Positions 7,542 to 13,869 of a stretch of DNA of 14,375 nucleotides are shown here, one piece after another; positions within the stretch are counted from its first letter, which is position 1; every line of letters starts with the position of its first letter. The stretch spans positions 1-14,375 of the forward strand of contig DATGWF010000005.1 of assembly GCA_035299585.1 (NCBI GenBank), given 5' to 3'. A program made the position numbers and the translations under genes. The notes beneath the pieces are model-generated. The model had not been told where the DNA came from. It was given only the letters and a program-made list of their open reading frames with translations, and did no database searches. The DNA comes from DATGWF01 sp035299585 (GTDB lineage Bacteria > Actinomycetota > Actinomycetes > Actinomycetales > Microbacteriaceae).

Positions 7542-8111
7542 GTGACTCTTGCGCTGATTCGACACGGACAAACCGACTGGAATGCGGCCGGACTGTTTCA
7601 GGGCAGCACGGACATCCCCTTGAACGACGTCGGTCGCGGCCAGGCCCGCGAGACCGCGCGACTTCTCGCCGATGGCGGCGTGGAGTGGGCAAACATCGTG
7701 TCCTCGCCGCTGCGACGAGCCCGCGAAACCGCCGAAATCATTGCCAGCGAACTGGGGCTCGACCTCGGCTCGGCGTACGACGAATGGATTGAGCGCAGCT
7801 ACGGCATCTACGAGGGCAAACCTGATGCGCCCGAACTCAAGACCCACCCGAGCGTCGAGAAGATGACCTCGGTCATCGCGCGCGGGCGTGCCGGCCTCAC
7901 GCGCGTGTCGGCCGAATGCCAGCAACCCACCCTGCTCGTCGCTCACGGGACCATCATTCGCTACACCCTCAACGACATCGCGGGAGCCCTGCCCGCCGAG
8001 CCCACCATTCCCCGCATTCTCAATGGCGCGCTCTCCACAATTGACCGCGACGAGAGCGGCATGTGGCGCATCACCGCCCTCAACCTCAACCCCTCACTGA
8101 CGACCATCTAG
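7542..8111 (+). CDS. Histidine phosphatase family protein (phosphoglycerate mutase-like)
   Basis: Cytosolic member of the histidine phosphatase superfamily, 189 residues. The N-terminal LIRHGQTDWN holds the phosphorylated His8 within the RHG motif; Arg58 in SSPLRRA, Glu84 in EWIERSYGIYEG and His135 in LLVAHG complete the phosphate pocket and proton donor. Length fits the small phosphatases rather than the longer glycolytic mutases. The substrate (sugar phosphate, nucleotide or other) cannot be assigned. The start is GTG at 7542, because it places the RHG motif at the usual distance from the N-terminus. The gene is divergent from the LLM oxidoreductase and 69 bp upstream of the glutamine amidotransferase gene on the same strand; the two may form a small unit. 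Confidence 0.92.
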   Translation: MTLALIRHGQTDWNAAGLFQGSTDIPLNDVGRGQARETARLLADGGVEWANIVSSPLRRARETAEIIASELGLDLGSAYDEWIERSYGIYEGKPDAPELKTHPSVEKMTSVIARGRAGLTRVSAECQQPTLLVAHGTIIRYTLNDIAGALPAEPTIPRILNGALSTIDRDESGMWRITALNLNPSLTTI

Positions 8112-8130
8112 CTCGGGATAGCCTCCTCGT

Positions 8131-8141
8131 CGCCTGAGGCG
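8131..8141. repeat. Short palindrome CGCCTGAGGCG in the phosphatase-amidotransferase gap
   Basis: An 11-bp palindrome (CGCCT-G-AGGCG) 20 bp after the phosphatase stop, followed by TACGAT (8149-8154), a possible -10 box for the amidotransferase gene. The arms are too close for a stable RNA hairpin of full length, so terminator function is doubtful; it could be chance. Confidence 0.2.
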
Positions 8142-8180
8142 GCCTTCCTACGATGGCCACGGGAGACGGGAAGGAGCGGC

Positions 8181-8966
8181 ATGTGTCGATTACTCGCTGT
8201 TGCGAGCCTCACGCCTCGCACCGTTGCGGAAGTGCTCGGCGCCGATCAGCCGCGCGTATTCCACGACATGGCCCGACTGCACGACGACGGGTGGGGCCAC
8301 GCATGGTTGAGCGGCCGCGACCCGATCCAGTCCGAGCGGTTCGTCGAGAGTGGCTTGCACCATCGTGGCCTCCACGACGCTCTCGGCGAGCTGCCCACCT
8401 TCGCCCACCTCGTGCACTTGCGCTTCGCGACCAGCGGCCTCGCGCGAACACTCGCGAACACCCACCCTTTTGTCGCCGATGGACTCGCCTTCGCCCACAA
8501 TGGGTCGCTCGTGCCGCCGGCGCTGCTCGATTCGCTCATCCACCCCGATGTCACCGTGCGTGGCTCAACGGACAGTGAGCGCTACTTTGCCGTCATCCGA
8601 AGCGCCCTCCGCGAGGGGGTTCCGCTCGAGAACGCAATTTCCGGCGCCGTAACCTCGATTCGAGAGCTCTTCCCGCGCTCGAGTCTGAATGCGCTCCTGC
8701 TGACTCCGAGGTTTCTCGTGGCGATTCACGCGAGCCGCAATGCTCGGTCGCCGTGGCGGGAACTGCGGGCTCGACGGCCCGACCTCGTGCTTCCAGAAGC
8801 ACATGACGAGCGGTACTTCACGATGCATATTCAGCGTCGCGCCGGGGAGTCTGTCGCGATCGCGTCGAGTGGAATGGACGTCTCGGAGTGGGAGGAACTG
8901 CCGCCGGACTCGATCACCTCGATTGACCTCCACACCCTCACCGAACGGCTGACACTCATCGATTAA
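8181..8966 (+). CDS. Class II glutamine amidotransferase (YafJ/EgtC-like Ntn hydrolase)
   Basis: Single-domain class II (Ntn-type) glutamine amidotransferase of 261 residues. After removal of Met1, Cys2 of MCRLLAV is the nucleophile. Other glutaminase features are HDDGWG (34-39), HLRFATSG with Arg81, NTHPF (93-97), FAHNGSL with Asn107-Gly108 as the oxyanion element, and RGSTDSERYF with Asp131. There is no synthetase or isomerase domain, so it matches the stand-alone YafJ/EgtC-like group. EgtC itself is a peptidase of ergothioneine synthesis, but no other egt genes are present, so that role is not claimed. The ATG has AAGGAG (8171-8176) 4 bp upstream. Its stop codon overlaps the stop of the convergent membrane-protein gene. 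Confidence 0.92.
   Translation: MCRLLAVASLTPRTVAEVLGADQPRVFHDMARLHDDGWGHAWLSGRDPIQSERFVESGLHHRGLHDALGELPTFAHLVHLRFATSGLARTLANTHPFVADGLAFAHNGSLVPPALLDSLIHPDVTVRGSTDSERYFAVIRSALREGVPLENAISGAVTSIRELFPRSSLNALLLTPRFLVAIHASRNARSPWRELRARRPDLVLPEAHDERYFTMHIQRRAGESVAIASSGMDVSEWEELPPDSITSIDLHTLTERLTLID
8963..8966. other. Shared TTAA: overlapping stop codons of convergent genes
   Basis: TTAA gives TAA (8964-8966) to the rightward amidotransferase gene and, on the other strand, TAA (8963-8965) to the leftward 534-residue membrane-protein gene. There is no space for a terminator outside coding sequence, so the two transcripts must overlap at their 3' ends. Confidence 0.9.
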
Positions 8967-10567
8967 CGCAGGTCGCGGTAGGCATCGAACCAGGTGGCGA
9001 GGCGCTGCTGCTGATCTTCGCTCGGGTACGTCCACACTTCTGCCGGACCGCACTGGAAACGGCGCTCAGGCATCCCCCACGCGGCACGGATGGTTGCCGG
9101 AGCGATTGGTGCTTGGACGGTATCGGGATTCACGAGCACAAAGGTGCCGAGCCGCTCCTTCGAGTATGAGCGGTTCGTCAACCAGAAGTTTGGGCTCAGG
9201 TCGTCATTGATGGCAATGAGTGTGACGCCGGTGCGCGAGGGAAGGGATAGTGGCCTGGCGTCAGAGAAGGTGCTGTACCCGGTTTGTCCCGGAACCACCG
9301 CATCGAGGCACGCGGTCACCGCCGAGCGAAACCCAAAATAGCGACCATTGCTGTACAGCCCGTTCGAAATGCCCCAGGTGGCGCCTATCGCGGTGAGCAG
9401 CACGAGCGCAATTGCCACCGGGCGAACGAATCGCCGCGGCGGGAGGAGCAGGGCAGCGATGGCGATTGAGCCGACGAGCGCGAACCAGAGGTAGTAGACG
9501 TGCAAGGCCAAGATTGCGGCCATCGCGACAACCCCGAGAACGGGAAGAGTTGCCAGGTAGAACCGAGCCACCAGGTCGTTCCGTTCCTCGGGGGCGAGAG
9601 AGGGCTTTCGTGCCAGGCGCCATCCGGTCCAGCCCGCAAGCAGCACGCAGGCGCCGATGGCAACCCACGACAGACCCAGGAGCCAGGGATCGAAGCTCAG
9701 CGTGAACCCGTCCCGGAAGGTGCCGGAAATCTCACGCATGCGCTGTTCGGCCCGTTCGAGCGAAATGTAGCTTGCCGGGTCGGTTCCGGCAATCGGGTTG
9801 AAAAACACGAGCCGGACGAGGACTGCAACGAGCAGGGAGCCGAGCGTCCACGCCAGAGCCGGCACGAGCCCGCTGGAGCGTCGATCGGGCCGGGCCAGCA
9901 CGGCGATTGCCGAGAGCGCCACCCCCGGCAGACTCATGGCGAACAGAAGCGGGTTTGCCGCACCGGTCAACGCCCACGCGGCGAGCACGCCGAGGCGCAC
10001 CCAGCGTCGCGGGCTCAGGATGGCGAGTGGCAGCGCAAGGCCGAACAGCATCATCCCGTAGTAGTACGTCGGGAAGAGCTGAAACAGGTAGGTCTTTTGC
10101 TCGGCGACGAGCGGCATGAGCAGCAACGGCATGGTCGCGATGAGCGCTCGAGCGACGCTCCGACCGATGCGCTCGCGCCACAGCGCGGCAGCAAGGCCCA
10201 CGAACACGAGAAAGATGAGCGCCATATCGATGGCGGCAACCGCTATGAAGTACCAGTCGATTGCGCCCCCGCTCAGGAGATAGGCAATGAGGCTGATGGG
10301 GATTTCAGGAAAGACGTACACCTGAGGCGAGAACGACCAATCGAGTGTGACGCCGCGCACAATATCGCGCGAGACCTCGAAGAGAATGCCGTTGTCGCTC
10401 GAGAGAAGGTTGAGGCTGCTCGGCCAGTTGTCGCTGGGAGCAGCACCGGCACGTGCCAGGTAGACCCCGATGGTGAGCAGAATGACCCCGAGGGTGGCGA
10501 GCGACACGGTGGCGGATGGTCGCCACGGGAGTCGAGCGAGCCTGCTCGACGCGTTCGACCGTTCCAT
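8963..10567 (-). CDS. Polytopic membrane protein with C-terminal extracytoplasmic domain, possibly GT-C-like
   Basis: A 534-residue integral membrane protein of unrecognised family. A short basic cytoplasmic N-terminus (to about residue 17) is followed by a first helix (about 20-38), then a large polar loop (about 40-90) with SSDNG (56-60) and FPE (86-88), then some nine or ten further hydrophobic segments to about residue 410. The last 120 residues are soluble and contain two cysteines, Cys420 and Cys506, that could form a disulfide if the domain is outside the membrane. An acidic first outer loop plus many helices recalls GT-C polyprenyl-phosphate-sugar glycosyltransferases, but no decisive catalytic motif is visible, so this is only a suggestion. 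The ATG at 10565-10567 has GGGGA 7 bp upstream. The stop overlaps that of the amidotransferase gene. It lies downstream of sbtA on the same strand, 69 bp away, with TAGAAA (10583-10588, complement) as a possible own -10 box. Confidence 0.8.
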   Translation of the reverse strand: MERSNASSRLARLPWRPSATVSLATLGVILLTIGVYLARAGAAPSDNWPSSLNLLSSDNGILFEVSRDIVRGVTLDWSFSPQVYVFPEIPISLIAYLLSGGAIDWYFIAVAAIDMALIFLVFVGLAAALWRERIGRSVARALIATMPLLLMPLVAEQKTYLFQLFPTYYYGMMLFGLALPLAILSPRRWVRLGVLAAWALTGAANPLLFAMSLPGVALSAIAVLARPDRRSSGLVPALAWTLGSLLVAVLVRLVFFNPIAGTDPASYISLERAEQRMREISGTFRDGFTLSFDPWLLGLSWVAIGACVLLAGWTGWRLARKPSLAPEERNDLVARFYLATLPVLGVVAMAAILALHVYYLWFALVGSIAIAALLLPPRRFVRPVAIALVLLTAIGATWGISNGLYSNGRYFGFRSAVTACLDAVVPGQTGYSTFSDARPLSLPSRTGVTLIAINDDLSPNFWLTNRSYSKERLGTFVLVNPDTVQAPIAPATIRAAWGMPERRFQCGPAEVWTYPSEDQQQRLATWFDAYRDLR

Positions 10568-10636
10568 GCTGCGTCCCCGGAGTTTCTAGCACCCTGGGCG
10601 CCGTTCGAAGCGTAGCAGTCGCCTGATTCGCGCTGG

Positions 10637-11611
10637 CTAACCGCCGACGAACACCGAGGCAATCCAGGTGTAGAGCGGAATACCGAAGGTGACGTTGAAC
10701 GGGAAGGTCACGGCGAGGGACGCGGTGAGCGCGAAGGCGAGGTTGGCTTGCGGAAGCGAGAACCGGACGGCCGCCGGGGCGGCGATGTACGAGGCCGAAG
10801 CACACAGCACCGCGAGAATCGCGCTTGCTCCGACACCCAGGCCCAGGGCCGCTGCGGTTGCCGCACCGAGCGTGCCCGCACACACCGGGAAGACAATGGC
10901 GAAGATAACAAGTCCAGGACCGGCGGATCGGATGGTCTTGACGCGGGCACCCACCTCGAGGCCGAGGCTCAGCAGGAAGAATACGAGCACCCCCTTGTAC
11001 AGGTCGACAAAGAGTGGGGCAATGGGCTTCATGCCCTCCGGTCCCGCGATAGCGCCAATGACCATTCCGCCGACAAGGAGCACGATGGATTTCCCGGTGA
11101 CGATCTCGTGCAGGCTGCGACCCCAGTGTGCAGTGTCGCCACTGAGTCTCCTGGCAAGAAAGATTCCGATAACGATTCCGGGCACTTCGAGCACGGTGAG
11201 CATGGTTGCGGCGTACCCCGGCACGACCACGCTGGCCGACTGCAAGAAGACGAGCGCGGCGGTAAATGTGACGAGCGAGGTCGACCCGTAGTGAGCGGCG
11301 ACCGCGCCGCGGTCGGTGGCGTCGAGTCGAGTCATGAACCGGAGCGCCCAAAACGCGAGAAAGGGGATGACGATGCCCAGACCGAGGGCCGCGACGGCGC
11401 CGAGGGCGGATTCTGCCGGGTCGGAGGTGCGAAGACCCACACCGCCCTTCAGACCGATGGCGAAGAGCAAGTAGAGCGAGATGCCCTGGGTAATGGAGTC
11501 GGGGAGCTTGAGGTCGCTCTTGACGATGATGGCGAGCACACCCAGCACGAACGCGAGGACGGCCGGTGAGAGCAGATTGGTCGCGGTCGCGCTGAGAAAT
11601 CCGAGGTCCAT
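10637..11611 (-). CDS. sbtA: SbtA-type sodium-dependent bicarbonate transporter family permease
   Basis: Integral membrane permease of the SbtA (DUF897) family, 324 residues, with about ten hydrophobic segments in two repeated halves. Recognisable family stretches are SPAVLAFVLGVLA, LYLLFAIGLKGGVGL, AHYGSTSLVTF, LEVPGIVIG, PLFVDLYKGVLVFFLL and the near-terminal FNVTFGIPLYTWIA. Cyanobacterial members import bicarbonate with sodium; heterotroph members are less studied, so the substrate here is inferred. No PII-like sbtB partner is adjacent. The ATG at 11609-11611 has AAAGGA 5 bp upstream. Upstream lies a 105-bp divergent gap with three TGAAG-N4-CTTCA sites, and the other side of that gap is terC followed by a winged-helix regulator, which suggests the regulator controls sbtA too. 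The 534-residue membrane protein gene follows 69 bp downstream. Confidence 0.9.
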   Translation of the reverse strand: MDLGFLSATATNLLSPAVLAFVLGVLAIIVKSDLKLPDSITQGISLYLLFAIGLKGGVGLRTSDPAESALGAVAALGLGIVIPFLAFWALRFMTRLDATDRGAVAAHYGSTSLVTFTAALVFLQSASVVVPGYAATMLTVLEVPGIVIGIFLARRLSGDTAHWGRSLHEIVTGKSIVLLVGGMVIGAIAGPEGMKPIAPLFVDLYKGVLVFFLLSLGLEVGARVKTIRSAGPGLVIFAIVFPVCAGTLGAATAAALGLGVGASAILAVLCASASYIAAPAAVRFSLPQANLAFALTASLAVTFPFNVTFGIPLYTWIASVFVGG

Positions 11612-11639
11612 AGCGGTCCTTTCGCCTGGGAAAAACCTG

Positions 11640-11653
11640 TGAAGTTTCCTTCA
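11640..11653. promoter_or_regulatory. Operator site 1, TGAAG-N4-CTTCA (sbtA-proximal)
   Basis: TGAAG (11640-11644), TTTC, CTTCA (11649-11653) is a perfect inverted repeat, and the arms extend to 6 bp as GTGAAG/CTTCAC (11639-11654). It lies 28 bp upstream of the sbtA ATG and about 30 bp before site 2. For the proposed rightward promoter it covers the -35 region; for the leftward one it lies just after the transcription start. Confidence 0.7.
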
Positions 11654-11662
11654 CGTGTTGTC

Positions 11663-11671
11663 ACTATACAT
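11663..11671. promoter_or_regulatory. Likely shared -10 region of divergent sbtA and terC promoters
   Basis: ACTATACAT reads as TATAGT towards sbtA (complement of 11663-11668) and as TATACA towards terC (11665-11670), both close to the -10 consensus. The -35 elements are weak in both directions (TCTTCA at 11686-11691 complement for sbtA; AAGTTT at 11642-11647 for terC). It sits exactly between operator sites 1 and 2, so bound protein would block either promoter. Confidence 0.45.
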
Positions 11672-11684
11672 GAAGTATGCTTCA
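11671..11684. promoter_or_regulatory. Operator site 2, TGAAG-N4-CTTCA
   Basis: TGAAG (11671-11675), TATG, CTTCA (11680-11684) is a perfect 14-bp inverted repeat identical in both arms and spacer length to site 1. Its centre is 31 bp from that of site 1, about three helical turns, so both would face the same side of DNA. It falls within the spacer of the proposed sbtA promoter and over the proposed terC transcription start. Confidence 0.7.
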
Positions 11685-11685
11685 G

Positions 11686-11699
11686 TGAAGAAAACATCA
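11686..11699. promoter_or_regulatory. Degenerate operator site 3, TGAAG-N4-CATCA
   Basis: TGAAG (11686-11690), AAAA, CATCA (11695-11699) repeats the pattern of sites 1 and 2 with one mismatch in the right arm, one base after site 2 and 17 bp before the terC start. The junction with site 2 also forms CTTCA-G-TGAAG (11680-11690), an alternative palindromic register. It is less secure than the two exact copies. Confidence 0.45.
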
Positions 11700-11716
11700 G
11701 ACATTTGGGAGATCTC

Positions 11717-12736
11717 GTGGACGTACCACTCTGGGGCTGGGGCCTCGTTCTGTTCGTGATCGTCGTCATGCTCGCGGTGGACGTGCTCGCGCACCGCGAC
11801 GCGCACGAAATCGCTCCGCGCGAAGCGCTCACCTGGACGACCATCTGGGTCATCTCCGGTCTCACCTTCGGCCTCGTGATTTGGTGGGCCGCCGGCTCCG
11901 AGTTTGCCGAGCAGTACTACGCCGGCTTCCTCATCGAGAAGTCACTCGCGGTCGACAATGTGTTCGTCTGGGCCATCATTTTTGCGAGCCTCGGCATCCC
12001 CTCCAAGTTCCAGCACCGCATTCTGTTCCTCGGTGTACTCGGGGCCCTCATCTTCCGCGGAGCGCTGATTGCGGCCGGTGGGGCGCTCGTGAAGAGCTTC
12101 GACTGGGTGCTGTACATCTTCGCCGCCGTGCTCATCGTGACCGCCATTCAAATGCTGCGGCACCGCGATGACCACTCCAACCCGACCGAAGGTCGCGTCT
12201 ACCGCTGGCTCACTCGCGTCATGCCGACGACCGATGTCATCTATGGCCAGCGCTTCCTCGTGCGTGCCGGCGCAACCGGAGCGATTGTGGCCACTCCGCT
12301 CTTCGTTGCACTGATCCTCGTTGAGCTCACCGACATTGTGTTCGCCTTCGACTCAATTCCGGCCATCTTTGCGGTCACGAGCGAAACGTTCATCGTGTTC
12401 ACCTCGAACGCCTTTGCTCTGCTCGGTCTTCGCGCGATGTACTTCCTGCTCGCAGACCTGATGGATCGCTTTGTCTACCTGAAGCTCGGCCTCGCCGCGA
12501 TTCTGGGCTGGGTCGGCGTCAAGCTCGCGCTGCACAGCGTGGTCAAGATCGATACCGCTGTCTCACTCGCTGTCATCATTGTCATCCTCGCGGTGAGCAT
12601 CGGAGCGAGCCTCATCAAGACCCGTGGTCAGGGCCGCCACCACATCGAGGTGGAAAAGCCGCAACACTGGGACGAAGCTACTCCGGAACAACTCGCGAGC
12701 GCCCGAACCGTGTTTACGCGAAAGCCGCTCAGCTAG
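11717..12736 (+). CDS. TerC family integral membrane protein
   Basis: Polytopic TerC-family protein, 339 residues, with about eight to nine hydrophobic segments. The two diagnostic acidic membrane motifs are present: EKSLAVDNVFVW (Glu74, Asp80) and ELTDIVFAFDSIPA (Glu203, Asp206, Asp212), the proposed metal-binding residues. Family members include tellurite-resistance TerC and manganese exporters (Alx/MeeF-type), so metal transport, probably manganese, is the likely activity. The start is GTG at 11717 with GGGAG (11707-11711) 5 bp upstream. The frame is open further up but would encode the operator sites, so that extension is rejected. Its TAG stop is immediately followed by the ATG of the winged-helix regulator gene, indicating one tightly coupled transcript controlled from the sbtA-terC gap. 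Confidence 0.92.
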   Translation: MDVPLWGWGLVLFVIVVMLAVDVLAHRDAHEIAPREALTWTTIWVISGLTFGLVIWWAAGSEFAEQYYAGFLIEKSLAVDNVFVWAIIFASLGIPSKFQHRILFLGVLGALIFRGALIAAGGALVKSFDWVLYIFAAVLIVTAIQMLRHRDDHSNPTEGRVYRWLTRVMPTTDVIYGQRFLVRAGATGAIVATPLFVALILVELTDIVFAFDSIPAIFAVTSETFIVFTSNAFALLGLRAMYFLLADLMDRFVYLKLGLAAILGWVGVKLALHSVVKIDTAVSLAVIIVILAVSIGASLIKTRGQGRHHIEVEKPQHWDEATPEQLASARTVFTRKPLS

Positions 12737-13048
12737 ATGGCGGCTTGGACGTTCCTGACGCACCACGCGCACGTGCTCATCGAGGTCGCCAAGGACCCCG
12801 ACCAGACCGTTGCGCAGCTCGCGGAAGCGGTTGGCATCTCGAGTCGTGCGACCATGACCATCCTCAACGACCTCGTCGCCGACGGCTACGTCGAGCGGGA
12901 GCGTCGGGGCCGGCGGAACCATTACGTCATCCACGGCGACGTTCCGCTGCGTCATCCGGCGAACGCGGCGCACACCCTCGACGAACTTATCGAGACACTC
13001 ACCGCGCTCCCCCGGCGAGCCGAGGTGAGGGCACGGATCGCCAGCTAG
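12737..13048 (+). CDS. Winged helix-turn-helix transcriptional regulator
   Basis: Small DNA-binding protein of 103 residues, basically one winged-helix domain. An opening helix (WTFLTHHAHVLIEVAKDP, residues 4-21) is followed by the helix-turn-helix TVAQLAEAVGISSRATMTILNDL (split across about 24-46), then the wing YVERERRGRRNHYVIH (51-66) and a short C-terminal helix (about 79-89). It resembles the stand-alone MarR/ArsR-like regulators of actinobacteria and has no evident metal-binding cysteines or ligand domain. The ATG directly follows the terC stop with no gap, so translation is coupled. Context suggests it binds the TGAAG-N4-CTTCA sites between sbtA and terC and thereby controls itself, terC and sbtA; this is inference. 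Its stop overlaps the stop of the convergent dehydrogenase gene. Confidence 0.88.
   Translation: MAAWTFLTHHAHVLIEVAKDPDQTVAQLAEAVGISSRATMTILNDLVADGYVERERRGRRNHYVIHGDVPLRHPANAAHTLDELIETLTALPRRAEVRARIAS
13045..13048. other. Shared CTAG: overlapping stop codons of convergent genes
   Basis: CTAG gives TAG (13046-13048) to the rightward regulator gene and TAG (13045-13047, complement) to the leftward dehydrogenase gene. As at 8963-8966, convergent genes end on a palindromic tetranucleotide with no intergenic terminator. Confidence 0.9.
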
Positions 13049-13830
13049 ACGCTGGGGATCAATCCGCCGTCGACGCGAATCTGCGAGCCGGTGATGTAGC
13101 TTGCCTGGACGCTGGCCAGGAAGGCGACGACCGCGCCGTATTCGTCAACCGTGCCATACCGTCCAGTCGGGATTTCTTGGGCGAAGGCTTCAGCGACCTC
13201 GTCGAGTGGACGGCCGGACTGTTCGGCGGCGCGGGCATTGAGCGCGTCGATTCGAGCGGTGTGAATGCGACCGGGCACCACGACGTTGCTCGTGACGCCT
13301 TCGCGGGCGACTTCGTTGGCGAGCGATTTCGACCAGCCGTGGAGGCTCGATCGGAGCGTGTTCGAGAGCCCGAGGTTGGCGATTGGCGCAATTGGTCCGG
13401 AACTCGTGTTGGTGATGATGCGCCCCCACCTGCGCTCGCGCATGCCTGGCAGAACGCGGTCGGTCAGGGCGATGATGGCGAGCACCATCGAATTGAACTG
13501 TTCCGTCCAGGTGTCGAGGGGTTGAGCGGCGACACCACTCGGCGCCGGGCCACCCGAGACATTGACGAGAATGTCGATCCCGCCGATGCGTTCCTCGATG
13601 TCGGTGACGACGGCGTCAATGCGTGAGCGGTCGGCCAAATCGAGCTGAACGGCATGGGCAACCCCGCCGGCATGGACAATCTCAGCCACGATGCCGTCGA
13701 GTCGACCGCGATCGCGGCCCGCGCAGACGACCACCACTCCCTCGGCGGCCAAAGCGCGCGCCGCGCCCCCACCGAGCCCGCCGCTCGCACCGAGCACGAG
13801 GGCAACTTTCCCGCGAATCCCAAGTTCCAT
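13045..13830 (-). CDS. SDR family oxidoreductase with atypical active site
   Basis: Short-chain dehydrogenase/reductase of 261 residues, normal length. The Rossmann fold shows GASGGLGG (14-21), the nucleotide-binding LDLAD near 73-77 region, NVSGG (90-94), PGRIHTARI (186-194) and the C-terminal ITGSQIRVDGG. The usual Ser-Tyr-Lys catalytic set is altered: Ser143 of NTSSG is present, but the residues 13 and 17 further on, normally Tyr and Lys, are Ser156 and Arg160 (LSNTLR). This fits a known FabG-like subgroup with LSNxxR in place of YxxxK; its reactions are poorly defined. The ATG at 13828-13830 was chosen as it places the Rossmann motif normally. Six bases upstream is a TACGCT -10-like box, so the message may be leaderless. 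The frame stays open into the tRNA gene, and that extension is rejected. Confidence 0.9.
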   Translation of the reverse strand: MELGIRGKVALVLGASGGLGGGAARALAAEGVVVVCAGRDRGRLDGIVAEIVHAGGVAHAVQLDLADRSRIDAVVTDIEERIGGIDILVNVSGGPAPSGVAAQPLDTWTEQFNSMVLAIIALTDRVLPGMRERRWGRIITNTSSGPIAPIANLGLSNTLRSSLHGWSKSLANEVAREGVTSNVVVPGRIHTARIDALNARAAEQSGRPLDEVAEAFAQEIPTGRYGTVDEYGAVVAFLASVQASYITGSQIRVDGGLIPSV

Positions 13831-13836
13831 GGCCTC

Positions 13837-13842
13837 AGCGTA
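13837..13842 (-). promoter_or_regulatory. Possible -10 box for a leaderless dehydrogenase transcript
   Basis: TACGCT on the coding strand ends 6 bases before the ATG at 13830, the spacing expected if transcription starts on the A of ATG. There is no good Shine-Dalgarno (only GAGG directly adjacent) and no obvious -35. Read-through from the upstream tRNA promoter is the alternative. Confidence 0.35.
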
Positions 13843-13869
13843 CCGACTCCGACAGAGCCTCATTCTCGG

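Noticed and set aside
7459..7692. N-terminal extension of the LLM oxidoreductase
   Set aside because: It runs through the divergent promoter region and into the phosphatase gene; the ATG at 7458 has AAAGGA correctly placed.
9500..10615. Plus-strand frame of 371 codons opposite the 534-residue membrane protein
   Set aside because: Highly polar Glu/Arg/His-rich translation antisense to a clear membrane protein; typical shadow frame.
10305..11654. Long minus-strand frame of 449 codons overlapping sbtA and the 534-residue protein
   Set aside because: Arg/His-rich translation without domain character, overlapping two well-supported genes in another frame; a high-GC shadow.
11639..11716. N-terminal extension of TerC starting at 11639
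   Set aside because: The extra 26 residues would be encoded by the operator palindromes and promoter; the GTG at 11717 has a good Shine-Dalgarno and family-like start.
12745..13626. Plus-strand frame of 293 codons spanning the regulator and dehydrogenase genes
   Set aside because: It crosses two supported genes in different frames and shows only low-complexity Arg/Asp-rich translation.
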